Shown in pieces: positions 16,055-23,866 of a DNA stretch of 37,209 nucleotides. Source of the stretch: Streptomyces aurantiacus JA 4570 (GTDB taxonomy: Bacteria; Actinomycetota; Actinomycetes; Streptomycetales; Streptomycetaceae); contig NZ_AOPZ01000008.1 of NCBI RefSeq assembly GCF_000414115.1, positions 1 through 37,209 on the forward strand. The letters are read 5' to 3'. The position numbers were made by a program, and so were the translations under genes. Below the pieces are notes generated by a model. The model had not been told where the DNA came from. It saw only the letters and a list, made by a program, of their open reading frames with translations, and searched no databases. Within the stretch, counting starts at the first letter, position 1. The number at the start of each line of letters is the position of its first letter.

Positions 16055-16681
16055 TCAGTCGCGCCAGAACTCGACCATCAGCAGTAGGCGGGAAACCCGG
16101 CCTCCTGTGTCCACCCGCTCGATGCGGTGCCAGGTCGACTCGGTGGGGGTCATGGTGACGCAACGCCCGCCGATCGGAACGAGGCTGCGCACCGGCTCGG
16201 CGTCGGGTGCCTTGTGGGTGAAGACCTGGAATGCGCCACCGTACGACCGCTGCCAGTCCTCGTTGAGGTAGAGGCCGAAGGACAGCGCCTTCTCCAGCTT
16301 TCCGGAGTCGATGCCGGTGAAATCGCCGTCCTCGAAGACATACAGGCCCACGGTCGTGCGGACGGTGCGCACGTCGACCCCGGTACCGGCGGTGAGCCAC
16401 TCCCGGAACTCCGTGGACAGGGTGCTGTCGACGAGCTCGGACCAGGCGGCCGGGAGTTTGTCCGCGGCCTGAGTCCTGCGGCCGTTCTCGGCCGGCTCGC
16501 AGCGCCACATGTTGTATTCCTTGCGGTGCTCCGAACCTCGCTTGACGCGGCGGTCGAAGATAGCGAGATCAGGCGTCTCGGCATTCAACCGACGCAGGTC
16601 GTGAGGAGAGACGACGTCGTCAGCGGTGTAGTAGACGTAGGGCTCGTCCAACCGCTGGAGAACGGCCTCCGAGTTGATCAT
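16055..16681 (-). CDS. 2OG/Fe oxygenase-family protein lacking the HxD iron ligands
   Basis: A 208-residue protein that aligns without gaps over most of its length with the 216-residue oxygenase at 17683-18333: both have the FEDGDF/HQDGDF block at about 116-121, the YLN-DW block at 138-143, H185 and R198. At the HxD motif, where the paralog has H125-K-D127, this protein has D125-S-G127. The distal His and the 2OG-binding Arg are kept. It therefore lacks two of three normal iron ligands, and the Gly at the carboxylate position recalls radical halogenases, though those keep the His. It may be a non-catalytic partner, or use a changed metal site. Start ATG at 16681 has AGAGGA 6 bp upstream. The frame is intact, so it is not an ordinary pseudogene. 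Confidence 0.85.
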   Translation of the reverse strand: MINSEAVLQRLDEPYVYYTADDVVSPHDLRRLNAETPDLAIFDRRVKRGSEHRKEYNMWRCEPAENGRRTQAADKLPAAWSELVDSTLSTEFREWLTAGTGVDVRTVRTTVGLYVFEDGDFTGIDSGKLEKALSFGLYLNEDWQRSYGGAFQVFTHKAPDAEPVRSLVPIGGRCVTMTPTESTWHRIERVDTGGRVSRLLLMVEFWRD

Positions 16682-16771
16682 AGGGAGTCCTCTCGCAGAA
16701 TTCAGGGTGACTGCGGGCGCGATGTCTCTCGCGCCCGCCCGGTGTACGTTCCAGGTCTTCTGCCCGTGCGA

Positions 16772-17671
16772 CTACGGGAGCCCGATCAACCTGGGATCGG
16801 CGCGCAGCCGCGCATGGGTCTCTTTCCAGACGGCCACGTGATCCGTGAGTCCGGCCTTGGCGATGAGCGCGTCCTGCTCGTGCCAGTCGACCGCGTCTGC
16901 CGACTGAATTCCCTTACTGGAGAGCACGCGTCGGTAGAACGGATCGTCCGCCTGCCGCTTCTCGCTCATCAGACTGCCCACTTCCGGGGAGACCAATTGC
17001 ATGCCGGGGCGCGGCTCCCATTCCTCGGTGCCGGCTTCCCAAGGAAGGCCGAGAGCCTTGAAAAGTGCTTGGCCGACTGCCACCGGTTCCTTCCGCAGAT
17101 CGTCCGAGTCGACGATCACGTACGGGATTTCATGAGTTCGGCACAAGCGGATCTGTTCGTCCACGGACTGCCATCCTGATTCGAAGGCACGGAATGTGTC
17201 GCGACCGTAGAGTTCACGCACGATGCGCAGCCGGGACGTGGTCGAGAGAACAGGGTTCCGTATCACGAACACCAAGGGGGCGGTGCGCAGCGCGGCGAGG
17301 TAGTGGAACTGGTCGGCGTCCAGCTGGAACGACATTTCCTTCAGCAGGAGCCCGGCACCGGACGGCACGTCGGCGAGCGGCACGCGCCGCCCGTCGGCGA
17401 CGCGCATCGGAGTGGACAGGCTGGCGGTGACGCCGCCGTCCCGGCCGTCGCCCCAATAGCTGGCCTCGAAGGGTTCGTGACAGTGATGGGTCAGGGCGCT
17501 GTGCTGCCACAGCAGCCTGGCGACCGGCGTCGATCCGGTCCGCGGCGGCGACACCAGCACGAGGCGGGTGTCGTAGCAGTCGCTGAGCCGGGCCGCGAGG
17601 CGGGTGTGCGCGTTCCGCACCGGTCCGCCGTCGCGACCGTCGGAGTGTGCCGTGCTGCTGGCGGTCGCCAT
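16772..17671 (-). CDS. PAPS-dependent sulfotransferase
   Basis: A 299-residue sulfotransferase. The 5'-phosphosulfate loop is SPPRTGST (41-48), after a hydrophobic strand LVLV; the 3'-phosphate-binding block is FVIRNPVLSTTSR (135-147). It should transfer sulfate from PAPS to a hydroxyl or hydroxylamine of a small molecule. Start ATG at 17671 is chosen because AAGGAG lies 6 bp upstream; a GTG at 17686 overlapping the previous stop (GTGA) has no ribosome site and would add five residues. The downstream gap to the next gene is 90 bp. ATP-sulfurylase genes (cysD, cysN) lie across the divergent promoter, giving a local sulfate-activation supply. The acceptor is unknown; an N-hydroxy amino acid made by the N-monooxygenase is one candidate. 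Confidence 0.87.
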   Translation of the reverse strand: MATASSTAHSDGRDGGPVRNAHTRLAARLSDCYDTRLVLVSPPRTGSTPVARLLWQHSALTHHCHEPFEASYWGDGRDGGVTASLSTPMRVADGRRVPLADVPSGAGLLLKEMSFQLDADQFHYLAALRTAPLVFVIRNPVLSTTSRLRIVRELYGRDTFRAFESGWQSVDEQIRLCRTHEIPYVIVDSDDLRKEPVAVGQALFKALGLPWEAGTEEWEPRPGMQLVSPEVGSLMSEKRQADDPFYRRVLSSKGIQSADAVDWHEQDALIAKAGLTDHVAVWKETHARLRADPRLIGLP

Positions 17672-17682
17672 CGGGTGCTCCT

Positions 17683-18333
17683 TCACTCGCCGGGACGCCG
17701 TCCGCCGTTCTCGAGCCAGAATTCGAGCTGGACGGTGAGCCTGGTGACCGCTCCGCCCGTGCGCACGGGGGCGACGGAGTGCCAGGACCGGTCGGTCGGA
17801 GGAAAGGCCAGGAACTGCCCGCCGCGAGGCGATATCCGGTGGTGCGGCTCCTGCGCGGGATCCGAGGACCGGCGAACCTCGTACTCGCCGCCGCCGTCGA
17901 CGGGCCAGTCCGGGTTGAGGTACAGGATGGCGGTCAGCGCCTTGTCGTCCTTGTCCTTGTGCACCGAGATGAAGTCGCCGTCCTGGTGGGTGTATATCCC
18001 GATCTCAGTGGCGAGGGGGCGCAGTTCGAGTCCCGTTCCGTGTTCCAGCCAGTCGATGAATTCGGCGCCCCTGAGTTCCTCCAGGAGTTCGGCCCACTCC
18101 GGCGACAGGAGCTTGGTGACTTCCGGGATCTTCTCGTCGTTCTTCTGCAGCGACAAGAGGTTCATCGCGTACTGCTTCTCGTGCTCCGGGTCGAGGATTT
18201 CGATCCGCTTGTAGCCGGCAGTCGGGGCCGTCTCGTAGAGAGACTTCACTCTCTCCGGAGCGAGCGCGCCCTGTGCCAGATAGATGGAGAAGGGGGCGGT
18301 GATGTGCTCGAACTTCGCTCGGGTATTGAGCAT
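17683..18333 (-). CDS. 2OG/Fe(II)-dependent oxygenase (216 aa)
   Basis: A prolyl-4-hydroxylase-like oxygenase with a complete site: H125-K-D127 (ISVHKDKDDK), H185 (RSWHSV) and R198 (VTRL). It is a paralog of the degenerate gene at 16055-16681, with matching residue numbers, and of the 207-residue oxygenase at 8671. Start ATG at 18333 has an ideal AAGGAGG 8 bp upstream. It is the first gene of the right-hand leftward operon (this gene, sulfotransferase, degenerate paralog, ATP-grasp C). Likely role is hydroxylation of an amino-acid substrate, possibly providing the hydroxyl for sulfation; whether it pairs with the degenerate paralog is an open question. Confidence 0.9.
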   Translation of the reverse strand: MLNTRAKFEHITAPFSIYLAQGALAPERVKSLYETAPTAGYKRIEILDPEHEKQYAMNLLSLQKNDEKIPEVTKLLSPEWAELLEELRGAEFIDWLEHGTGLELRPLATEIGIYTHQDGDFISVHKDKDDKALTAILYLNPDWPVDGGGEYEVRRSSDPAQEPHHRISPRGGQFLAFPPTDRSWHSVAPVRTGGAVTRLTVQLEFWLENGGRRPGE

Positions 18334-18691
18334 CCGAGCAGCCTCCTTGAATCGAAGAGGAACATGACTCGAGATTGAACTACCCTGACATGAGGACCTG
18401 TCATGGGTCAATGGGGCTCATGGTGTTTACCGATCCGGACCGCGGTGCATATCTTGGCTATCCAGCGAGCGGGCCCATACGGGCCTGGCCTTCTTGATCT
18501 TCGGAAGGGCTCGGGTGGATGGCCTGAAACGTGATCCCGACTGAACCAGTTATGTCCGTTCTTGCTGTAATTCGCGCCAGCGCGCTGCGGGTGGCGAGGT
18601 GGCCCTATTCCGTCAACCGTGTGGGATCCGCACGACGGCGTCCATCCAATGGAATTGCGCGTTCCGTATGTGCTCTATCAGGAGGTGCTCT
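18334..18691. promoter_or_regulatory. Divergent promoter region of the sulfation/N-hydroxylation genes
   Basis: This 358-bp gap is less GC-rich than its neighbours and separates the oxygenase gene (minus) from the N-monooxygenase gene (plus). It holds an inverted repeat TGACA-N8-TGTCA at 18386-18403 and a TTGACC (-35-like, minus strand) just beyond it. No good -10 partner was identified on either strand, and no convincing small gene was seen. At its right end is the AGGAGG ribosome site (about 18680-18685) of the N-monooxygenase. It is the most likely control point for both operons. Confidence 0.55.
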
Positions 18692-20020
18692 ATGGGACAG
18701 TTTTCAGTCGTCGAAAACGAGGATATGCGTGACGTGCACGATGTCATCGGCGTCGGCTTCGGGCCCGCGAATATCGCTCTCGCGGTGGCGGTGAAGGAGG
18801 AGGCGCCGCAGCTCAACTGCCTTTTCCTGGAGGCGCGATCGGACGTCGAGTGGCAGCCGGGCATGCTGATGGCGGGCACCGACATCCAGAACCACCCGGT
18901 GCGGGATCTCGCCACTCTGCGCAACCCGCGCAGTCGTTACACTTTCATCAACTTCCTGCACGAGCACGAACGGCTGCTCTCCTACCTCAACCTTCCCGTG
19001 CACTTCCCGCTGCGCCGCGACTACGCCCAGTACGTCCGCTGGGTGGCGGAAGAGTGCGCCCCGATGGTCGCGTACGAGAGCGAGGTGGTGGACATCGGCG
19101 TGGCGACCGCCCCCTGTCCGCACTACGTCGTGAAGACCGCGGACGGCGGCAGTCACCGCGGCCGCGTGCTGGTCGTCGGCACGGGGCGGACCCCCTATAT
19201 TCCCGACGTCTTCGCCCAGGTGCTGGGATCCAGGCTGTTCCACAGCAACGACTACCGCTGGCGCCTGGAGCAGCGGAGGGCGAGCGGCCCCCTGACCTCG
19301 GTGGCGGTGATCGGTGCCAGCCAGGGAGCCGCCGAGATCGCCCTCGACCTGCACTCCGGGCACCCTGACTGCGAGATCACCACCGTGACGCGCGGCTTCG
19401 GCTACCGCCTCAAGGACACCAGCCCCTTCTCCGAGGAGGCGTTCCTGCCGGACTTCACGGACTACTACTTCAACGCGTCGGAGCGCGGCAAGAGCGACCT
19501 GGACGCCCAACTGCGGCCCACGAACTACTCGTCCGTGGACCGCGACGTCATCGAGACGCTGTACGTGCGACGGTACGAGGACGAGCTGGACGGCCGTCGC
19601 CGGCTGCGCATGCACCGCAACAGCGAGGTCTTGGCCGCGCGGCTCTCCACGGACGGTGTGGTGCTCGACCTCCAGGAGCGCCACACGGGGGAGCGGACCA
19701 CCGTCGAGGCCGAACTCGTCGTCCTGGCCACGGGGTTCAAGGACCTCGGTGCCTCCGAGCGGGGTGAGCCCCATCCACCACTCCTGTCCCCGCTCGCTCC
19801 CCGCCTCGCCGTCGACGCGTCGGGCACGGTGCGGGTCGCGCGCGACTACTCCCTCTCGGCGGCCGAGTCCGACGCGCCCTTGCCGCCGCTTTTCCTCAAC
19901 GGGCTGTGCGAGAGCACGCACGGCCTCGGGGACGCGGGCTCCTTCAGCCTTCTGTCGCTGCGGGCGGGCACGCTCCTCTCCGGCATCACGGAGCGGCTCG
20001 GCACGTCTGTCGCACAGTGA
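18692..20020 (+). CDS. Lysine/ornithine-type N-monooxygenase (flavin-dependent N-hydroxylase)
   Basis: A 442-residue protein of the IucD/SidA/PvdA family. The FAD-binding motif is GVGFGPAN (20-27), the family's DIQNHPVRDLATLRNP block follows (about residues 68-85), a second nucleotide (NADPH) motif is VIGASQGAAE (about 207-216), and the C-terminal ATGF block is present. These enzymes use FAD, NADPH and O2 to hydroxylate the terminal amine of lysine, ornithine or related diamines, often for hydroxamate siderophores. Here no siderophore synthetase follows; instead cysD begins in a GTGA overlap (20017-20020). Start ATG at 18692 has AGGAGG 6-7 bp upstream. The product hydroxylamine may be acylated, cyclised or O-sulfated. 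Diaminobutyrate or a beta-amino acid are possible substrates given the neighbours. Confidence 0.9.
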   Translation: MGQFSVVENEDMRDVHDVIGVGFGPANIALAVAVKEEAPQLNCLFLEARSDVEWQPGMLMAGTDIQNHPVRDLATLRNPRSRYTFINFLHEHERLLSYLNLPVHFPLRRDYAQYVRWVAEECAPMVAYESEVVDIGVATAPCPHYVVKTADGGSHRGRVLVVGTGRTPYIPDVFAQVLGSRLFHSNDYRWRLEQRRASGPLTSVAVIGASQGAAEIALDLHSGHPDCEITTVTRGFGYRLKDTSPFSEEAFLPDFTDYYFNASERGKSDLDAQLRPTNYSSVDRDVIETLYVRRYEDELDGRRRLRMHRNSEVLAARLSTDGVVLDLQERHTGERTTVEAELVVLATGFKDLGASERGEPHPPLLSPLAPRLAVDASGTVRVARDYSLSAAESDAPLPPLFLNGLCESTHGLGDAGSFSLLSLRAGTLLSGITERLGTSVAQ

Positions 20021-20916
20021 GCGCTCCGCTGTCCCACTTGGACGCTCTGGAGTCCGAGGCGGTGTACATCTTCCGTGAGGTGGCGGGGGAGTTCGAGCGG
20101 CCGGTGATCCTGTTCTCCGGCGGCAAGGACTCCATCGTGATGCTGCATGTGGCGTCGAAGGCGTTCGCGCCGGCGGCGGTGCCGTTCGCGTTGCTGCACG
20201 TGGACACCGGGCACAACTTCCCGGAAGTGATCGATTACCGGGACCGTGTGGTGGCCCGGCGGGGGCTGCGGCTGCATGTGGCGTCGGTGCAGGAGTACAT
20301 CGACGCGGGCAAGCTGCGGGAGCGGCCCGACGGTACCCGCAATCCGCTGCAGACGGTGCCGTTGACCGAAGCGATCCGGCGGCACCGGTTCGACGCGGTG
20401 TTCGGCGGTGGCCGGCGGGACGAGGAGAAGGCGCGGGCGAAGGAGCGGGTTTTCTCGCTGCGGGACGAGTTCTCCCAGTGGGAGCCGCGTCGTCAGCGTC
20501 CGGAGCTCTGGCAGCTGTACAACGGGCGGCACGCGCCCGGTGAGCATGTGCGGGTGTTCCCGCTGTCGAACTGGACCGAGCTCGACGTGTGGCAGTACAT
20601 CGCTCGTGAGGGTGTCGAGCTGCCCGAGATCTACTTTGCGCACGAGCGGGAGGTGTTCCGGCGCTCGGGGATGTGGCTGACCGCCGGTGGCTGGGGCGGG
20701 CCGCGTGAGGACGAGCCGGTGGAGAAGCGCCTGGTGCGTTACCGCACGGTGGGCGACATGTCCTGCACCGGCGCGATCGACTCCGACGCCACCACCCTGG
20801 AGGCCGTGATCGCGGAGATCGCCGCGTCCCGGCTGACGGAGCGCGGCGCCACCCGCGCCGACGACAAGCTGTCCGAGGCCGCGATGGAAGACCGTAAGCG
20901 CGAGGGGTACTTCTAG
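20017..20916 (+). CDS. cysD: Sulfate adenylyltransferase subunit 2 (ATP sulfurylase small subunit)
   Basis: A 299-residue CysD with the PP-loop SGGKDS (34-39), the DTGHNFPEV block, GGGRRDEEKARAKER and the WTELDVWQYI segment typical of the family. With CysN it makes adenosine 5'-phosphosulfate from ATP and sulfate in the cytoplasm. It starts with GTG at 20017, overlapping the N-monooxygenase stop (GTGA), and ends directly before cysN (stop TAG followed at once by ATG). This close coupling to a tailoring gene, rather than to cysH/cysC, suggests it serves the sulfotransferase of the cluster. It could still be the only copy of the organism; this window cannot tell. Confidence 0.95.
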   Translation: MSAPLSHLDALESEAVYIFREVAGEFERPVILFSGGKDSIVMLHVASKAFAPAAVPFALLHVDTGHNFPEVIDYRDRVVARRGLRLHVASVQEYIDAGKLRERPDGTRNPLQTVPLTEAIRRHRFDAVFGGGRRDEEKARAKERVFSLRDEFSQWEPRRQRPELWQLYNGRHAPGEHVRVFPLSNWTELDVWQYIAREGVELPEIYFAHEREVFRRSGMWLTAGGWGGPREDEPVEKRLVRYRTVGDMSCTGAIDSDATTLEAVIAEIAASRLTERGATRADDKLSEAAMEDRKREGYF

Positions 20917-22215
20917 ATGAGTACGCACGCCGAGAACCTGAAGGCCACCACCCCGCCGGACGACCTGTCCCCCATCACGCTCCTGCGGTTCGCCACCGCC
21001 GGCTCCGTGGACGACGGCAAGTCGACCCTGGTCGGGCGGCTGCTGCACGATTCCAAGTCGGTGCTGGCCGACCATCTGGAGGCGGTCGAGCGGGCCTCGC
21101 GCGGCCATGGCGCCACGAGGCTGGACCTGGCACTGCTCACCGACGGCCTGCGCGCCGAGCGGGAGCAGGGCATCACCATCGATGTCGCGTACCGCTTCTT
21201 CGCCACCGCGCGGCGACGGTTCATCCTCGCCGACACCCCTGGCCATGTGCAGTACACGCGCAACATGGTCACAGGCGCCTCCACCGCCGAGCTGACCGTG
21301 ATCCTGGTCGACGCCCGCAAGGGTGTCGTCGAACAGACCCGCCGTCACGCCGCCATCGCCGCGCTGCTGCGCGTTCGGCACGTGGTGCTCGCGGTGAACA
21401 AGATGGACCTGGTCGACTACGCCGAGCCGGTGTTCGCCGCCATCGCTGAGGAGTTCACCACTTACGCGGGCGAGCTGGGCGTGCCCGAGATCACCGCCAT
21501 CCCGATCTCCGCGCTCGTCGGTGACAACGTGGTGGAGCCGTCCTCGAGCATGGACTGGTACGGCGGCCCGACCGTCCTGGAGCACTTGGAGACCGTCCCG
21601 GTCGGTCACGACCCGGCCACCGGCCACGCGCGCTTCCCCGTGCAGTACGTGATCCGGCCGGGGACCGCCGAACACCCCGACTACCGCGGCTACGCCGGAC
21701 AGATCGCCGTCGGCACCTTCCGCGTCGGCGAAGCGGTCACCGCCCTGCCCTCCGGGCACACCTCGACCATCTCCGGGATCGACCTGCTCGGCACCCCTGT
21801 GGATGTGGCGTGGGCGCCCCAGTCGGTGACACTGCTCCTCGAGGGCGACATCGACATCTCCCGTGGCGACCTCCTCGTACCGTCAAAGGACGCGCCCGCC
21901 ACCAGCCGGGACATCGAGGCGACCGTCTGCCACGTCGCCGACACCCCGCTCACGGTGGGCCAGCGGGTGCTCCTCAAACACACCACCCGCACTGTGACGG
22001 CCATCGTCAAGGACATCCCCTCCCGCCTCACTCTCGACGACCTTTCCCAGCGCCCGTCCCCTGGCGAGCTCGTTGTCAACGACATCGGACAGGTCCGGAT
22101 CCGCACCGCTGAACCCCTCGCCGTCGATGCCTACGCCGATTCCCGCCGCACAGGCTCCTTCCTCCTCATCGACCCCGCTGACGGCACCACCCTCGCCGCC
22201 GGCATGGCGGGCTGA
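20917..22215 (+). CDS. cysN: Sulfate adenylyltransferase subunit 1 (ATP sulfurylase GTPase subunit)
   Basis: A 432-residue EF-Tu-like GTPase: G1 GSVDDGKST (29-37), G3 DTPGH (106-110) and G4 NKMD (161-164), followed by two beta-barrel domains. It couples GTP hydrolysis to APS formation by CysD. The protein ends after the barrel domains, so it lacks the fused CysC/APS kinase domain found in many CysNC proteins. No separate cysC is in the window, so PAPS for the sulfotransferase needs an APS kinase from elsewhere. Start ATG at 20917 follows the cysD stop with no spacing. It is the last gene of the rightward operon and converges on the methionine aminopeptidase gene, 25 bp apart. Confidence 0.95.
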   Translation: MSTHAENLKATTPPDDLSPITLLRFATAGSVDDGKSTLVGRLLHDSKSVLADHLEAVERASRGHGATRLDLALLTDGLRAEREQGITIDVAYRFFATARRRFILADTPGHVQYTRNMVTGASTAELTVILVDARKGVVEQTRRHAAIAALLRVRHVVLAVNKMDLVDYAEPVFAAIAEEFTTYAGELGVPEITAIPISALVGDNVVEPSSSMDWYGGPTVLEHLETVPVGHDPATGHARFPVQYVIRPGTAEHPDYRGYAGQIAVGTFRVGEAVTALPSGHTSTISGIDLLGTPVDVAWAPQSVTLLLEGDIDISRGDLLVPSKDAPATSRDIEATVCHVADTPLTVGQRVLLKHTTRTVTAIVKDIPSRLTLDDLSQRPSPGELVVNDIGQVRIRTAEPLAVDAYADSRRTGSFLLIDPADGTTLAAGMAG

Positions 22216-22240
22216 ACCCCGGCCGTGCCCGTGGAATGGG

Positions 22241-23026
22241 CTATGAGGGCCGCGCCTGCTTCGGCAAGGTGAGGATTTCTGCTCCGGTGTCCGTGATGGC
22301 GATCGTGTGCTCGCTGTGTGCCGTGCGGCAGCCCGTCGCGCTTCGGAGTGTCCATCCGTCGGCATCGGTGACGAGTTGAGCGGTGTCCGCCATGACCCAC
22401 GGTTCCAGGGCGAGGAGCAGCCCGGGGCGGAGTTTGTATCCGCGGCCGGGGCGTCCGGTGTTCGGGACGTGCGGGTCCTGGTGCATCGTTGATCCGATGC
22501 CATGGCCTCCGAACTCGGTGTTGATCGGGTATCCCGCCTCGCTGAGGACCGTGCCGATGGCGTGGGAGATGTCGCCGACCCGAGCCCCGGGCCCGGCGGC
22601 GGCGATTCCTGCGGCCAGCGCGCGTTCGGTCGCGCTGATCATCGCGACGCTCTCCGGGGGCTTCGAGTCGCCCACGATGAAGCTGATGGCCGAGTCCGCG
22701 GCGACTCCGCCCCTGGAGACGGCGAGGTCGAGGGTCAGCAGATCGCCGTCGGCGAGCGTGTAGTCGTACGGTCGGCCGTGGAGTACGGCGTCGTTGACGG
22801 CCGTGCAGACGTAGTGGCCGAAGGGGCCGCGCCCGAAGGACGGCTCGTAGTCGACGTAGCAGGACTGCGCTCCCGCATCGGCGATCATCTTCGCGGTCCA
22901 CCGGTCGATGTCCAGCAGGTTCGTGCCGATCGCGCTACGGCTCCTCAGCGTCTGCAGGATGTCGGCGACCAGGGCACCTGTGTCTTTTGCCCGGGCCAGC
23001 AGGGTGGGGTTCAGGATCTCGATCAT
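22241..23026 (-). CDS. map: Type I methionine aminopeptidase
   Basis: A 261-residue type I methionine aminopeptidase with the full dinuclear metal set: D100, D111, H175, E208 and E239, plus the conserved H83 in VNDAVLHG. It removes the initiator Met from new proteins. There is no N-terminal zinc-finger extension. Start ATG at 23026. A perfect inverted repeat lies 30-53 bp upstream, suggesting regulated expression, unusual for a housekeeping map gene. Streptomyces genomes commonly hold more than one map gene, and the ribosomal-operon copy is not here. As it sits next to a biosynthetic cluster it could be a spare, drug-tolerant copy, but nothing in the sequence shows this directly. Confidence 0.92.
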   Translation of the reverse strand: MIEILNPTLLARAKDTGALVADILQTLRSRSAIGTNLLDIDRWTAKMIADAGAQSCYVDYEPSFGRGPFGHYVCTAVNDAVLHGRPYDYTLADGDLLTLDLAVSRGGVAADSAISFIVGDSKPPESVAMISATERALAAGIAAAGPGARVGDISHAIGTVLSEAGYPINTEFGGHGIGSTMHQDPHVPNTGRPGRGYKLRPGLLLALEPWVMADTAQLVTDADGWTLRSATGCRTAHSEHTIAITDTGAEILTLPKQARPS

Positions 23027-23055
23027 GCGGCGCCCTTCTCATGCGACCAATAACT

Positions 23056-23079
23056 ATACCGGTCTTACTGTACCGGTAT
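23056..23079. promoter_or_regulatory. Perfect inverted repeat, operator candidate upstream of map
   Basis: ATACCGGT at 23056-23063 and ACCGGTAT at 23072-23079 form a perfect 8-bp inverted repeat with an 8-bp spacer. It lies 30-53 bp before the map start and overlaps the hydrolase stop codon (23079-23081). On the minus strand TATAGT inside or after the left arm could be a -10 box. The geometry fits a dimeric TetR-, MarR- or GntR-type repressor; no cognate regulator is adjacent. Confidence 0.55.
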
Positions 23080-23774
23080 TAGAATTGGACCCGGAGGTAC
23101 CCCTCCAGCAGGTCCGCCAGCTCCTCCGGTCTGCTGAGCGCGACACAGTGGCCGCCGCCGATCTCGTCGGGCACGATGCCCAGGCGCGCCCGCGCCAGGC
23201 CGCGGAAGAACTCGGGCGGGAAGAAGCGGTCGTCCTTGCACACGATGAACTTCGTGGGCGCGTCCGGCCAGGCCGTCAGCGGCCAGGGCTCGCCGCCGGC
23301 CCGGGAGGACTCCTCCCGCTCCCTGCGCATGGACTCCTCGGCCAGGGCCCGCGGAACATCGTGGTAGAAGCTCTCGAAGGGGTCCTCGATCGCGGACAGG
23401 CCCGCGGCGTCCCTGGCCTGGTTGCAGCCCGTCGTCTCCCACCAGTCGTCCGGCCGCTCGCCCGGGGCGGGGATCATTCCGGCCAGCAGGACCAGTACGC
23501 CGACCGGGAGCCGGTCGGCCACCAGCGGCGCGGTGAACGCGCCGTAGGAGTGGCCGACGACCACGAGATCCCGCCGCACCTCGGCGGGCTCGCCGACCGC
23601 CTCGACGACGGCATCGACGACCGCATCCGCGTAATCGCCGAGCCCCGCGGAAGGCTGGTCCGACGGCAGGTCCGGAGCCACGGTCTCGTGCCCCCGCGAG
23701 CGCAGTTCGGCTGCCAGGAGATGCCAGGCCCAGCCGCTGTCGCCGCCGCCGTGGATGAGTACGAAGGTTGCCAT
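23079..23774 (-). CDS. Alpha/beta hydrolase (EstA/salicylate-esterase-like)
   Basis: A 231-residue alpha/beta hydrolase. The oxyanion segment is LIHGGGDSGWAWH (6-18), the nucleophile elbow is GHSYG with S76, and the catalytic His is H209 in GGGHCVALSRPEEL near the C terminus; the acid is likely in the KDDRFFPPEF block. The short cap fits the methylesterase/hydroxynitrile-lyase-like group with small ester substrates. ATG at 23774 is the start; a -10-like TATACA ends only 7 nt upstream, so the transcript may be leaderless. A perfect inverted repeat is at 23791-23804. No link to either flanking cluster is evident. Confidence 0.88.
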   Translation of the reverse strand: MATFVLIHGGGDSGWAWHLLAAELRSRGHETVAPDLPSDQPSAGLGDYADAVVDAVVEAVGEPAEVRRDLVVVGHSYGAFTAPLVADRLPVGVLVLLAGMIPAPGERPDDWWETTGCNQARDAAGLSAIEDPFESFYHDVPRALAEESMRREREESSRAGGEPWPLTAWPDAPTKFIVCKDDRFFPPEFFRGLARARLGIVPDEIGGGHCVALSRPEELADLLEGYLRVQF

Positions 23775-23780
23775 TCCCCA

Positions 23781-23804
23781 TGTATACCTTGGGAGTTGAC
23801 TCCC
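23781..23804 (-). promoter_or_regulatory. Promoter with MerR-like dyad for the hydrolase gene
   Basis: GGGAGTTGACTCCC at 23791-23804 has two perfect 6-bp arms around a 2-bp centre. On the minus strand a TATACA -10 box (23781-23786) follows it, and the dyad would fill a spacer of about 19 bp to a poor -35. A dyad in an overlong spacer is the layout of MerR-family promoters. The -10 lies 7 nt from the hydrolase ATG, so a leaderless message is expected. Confidence 0.5.
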
Positions 23805-23866
23805 TTTGCCCGCCCCGGGCGCGTGCCGAAATCGCGGGGAAGCGCGGGCGCGGCCGTCGGTGCGAG

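Noticed and set aside
16772..17686. AmCP-dependent aziridine pathway (ficellomycin/vazabitide type)
   Set aside because: No amino-group carrier protein or LysX/LysZ-type set is visible; only the sulfotransferase idea is shared.
18531..18794. Small plus-strand gene in the divergent promoter region
   Set aside because: No ribosome site or family pattern, and it overlaps the N-monooxygenase start in another frame.
18692..22215. Hydroxamate siderophore operon
   Set aside because: The N-monooxygenase is followed by cysD/cysN, with no IucA/IucC synthetase, acyltransferase or NRPS in the window.
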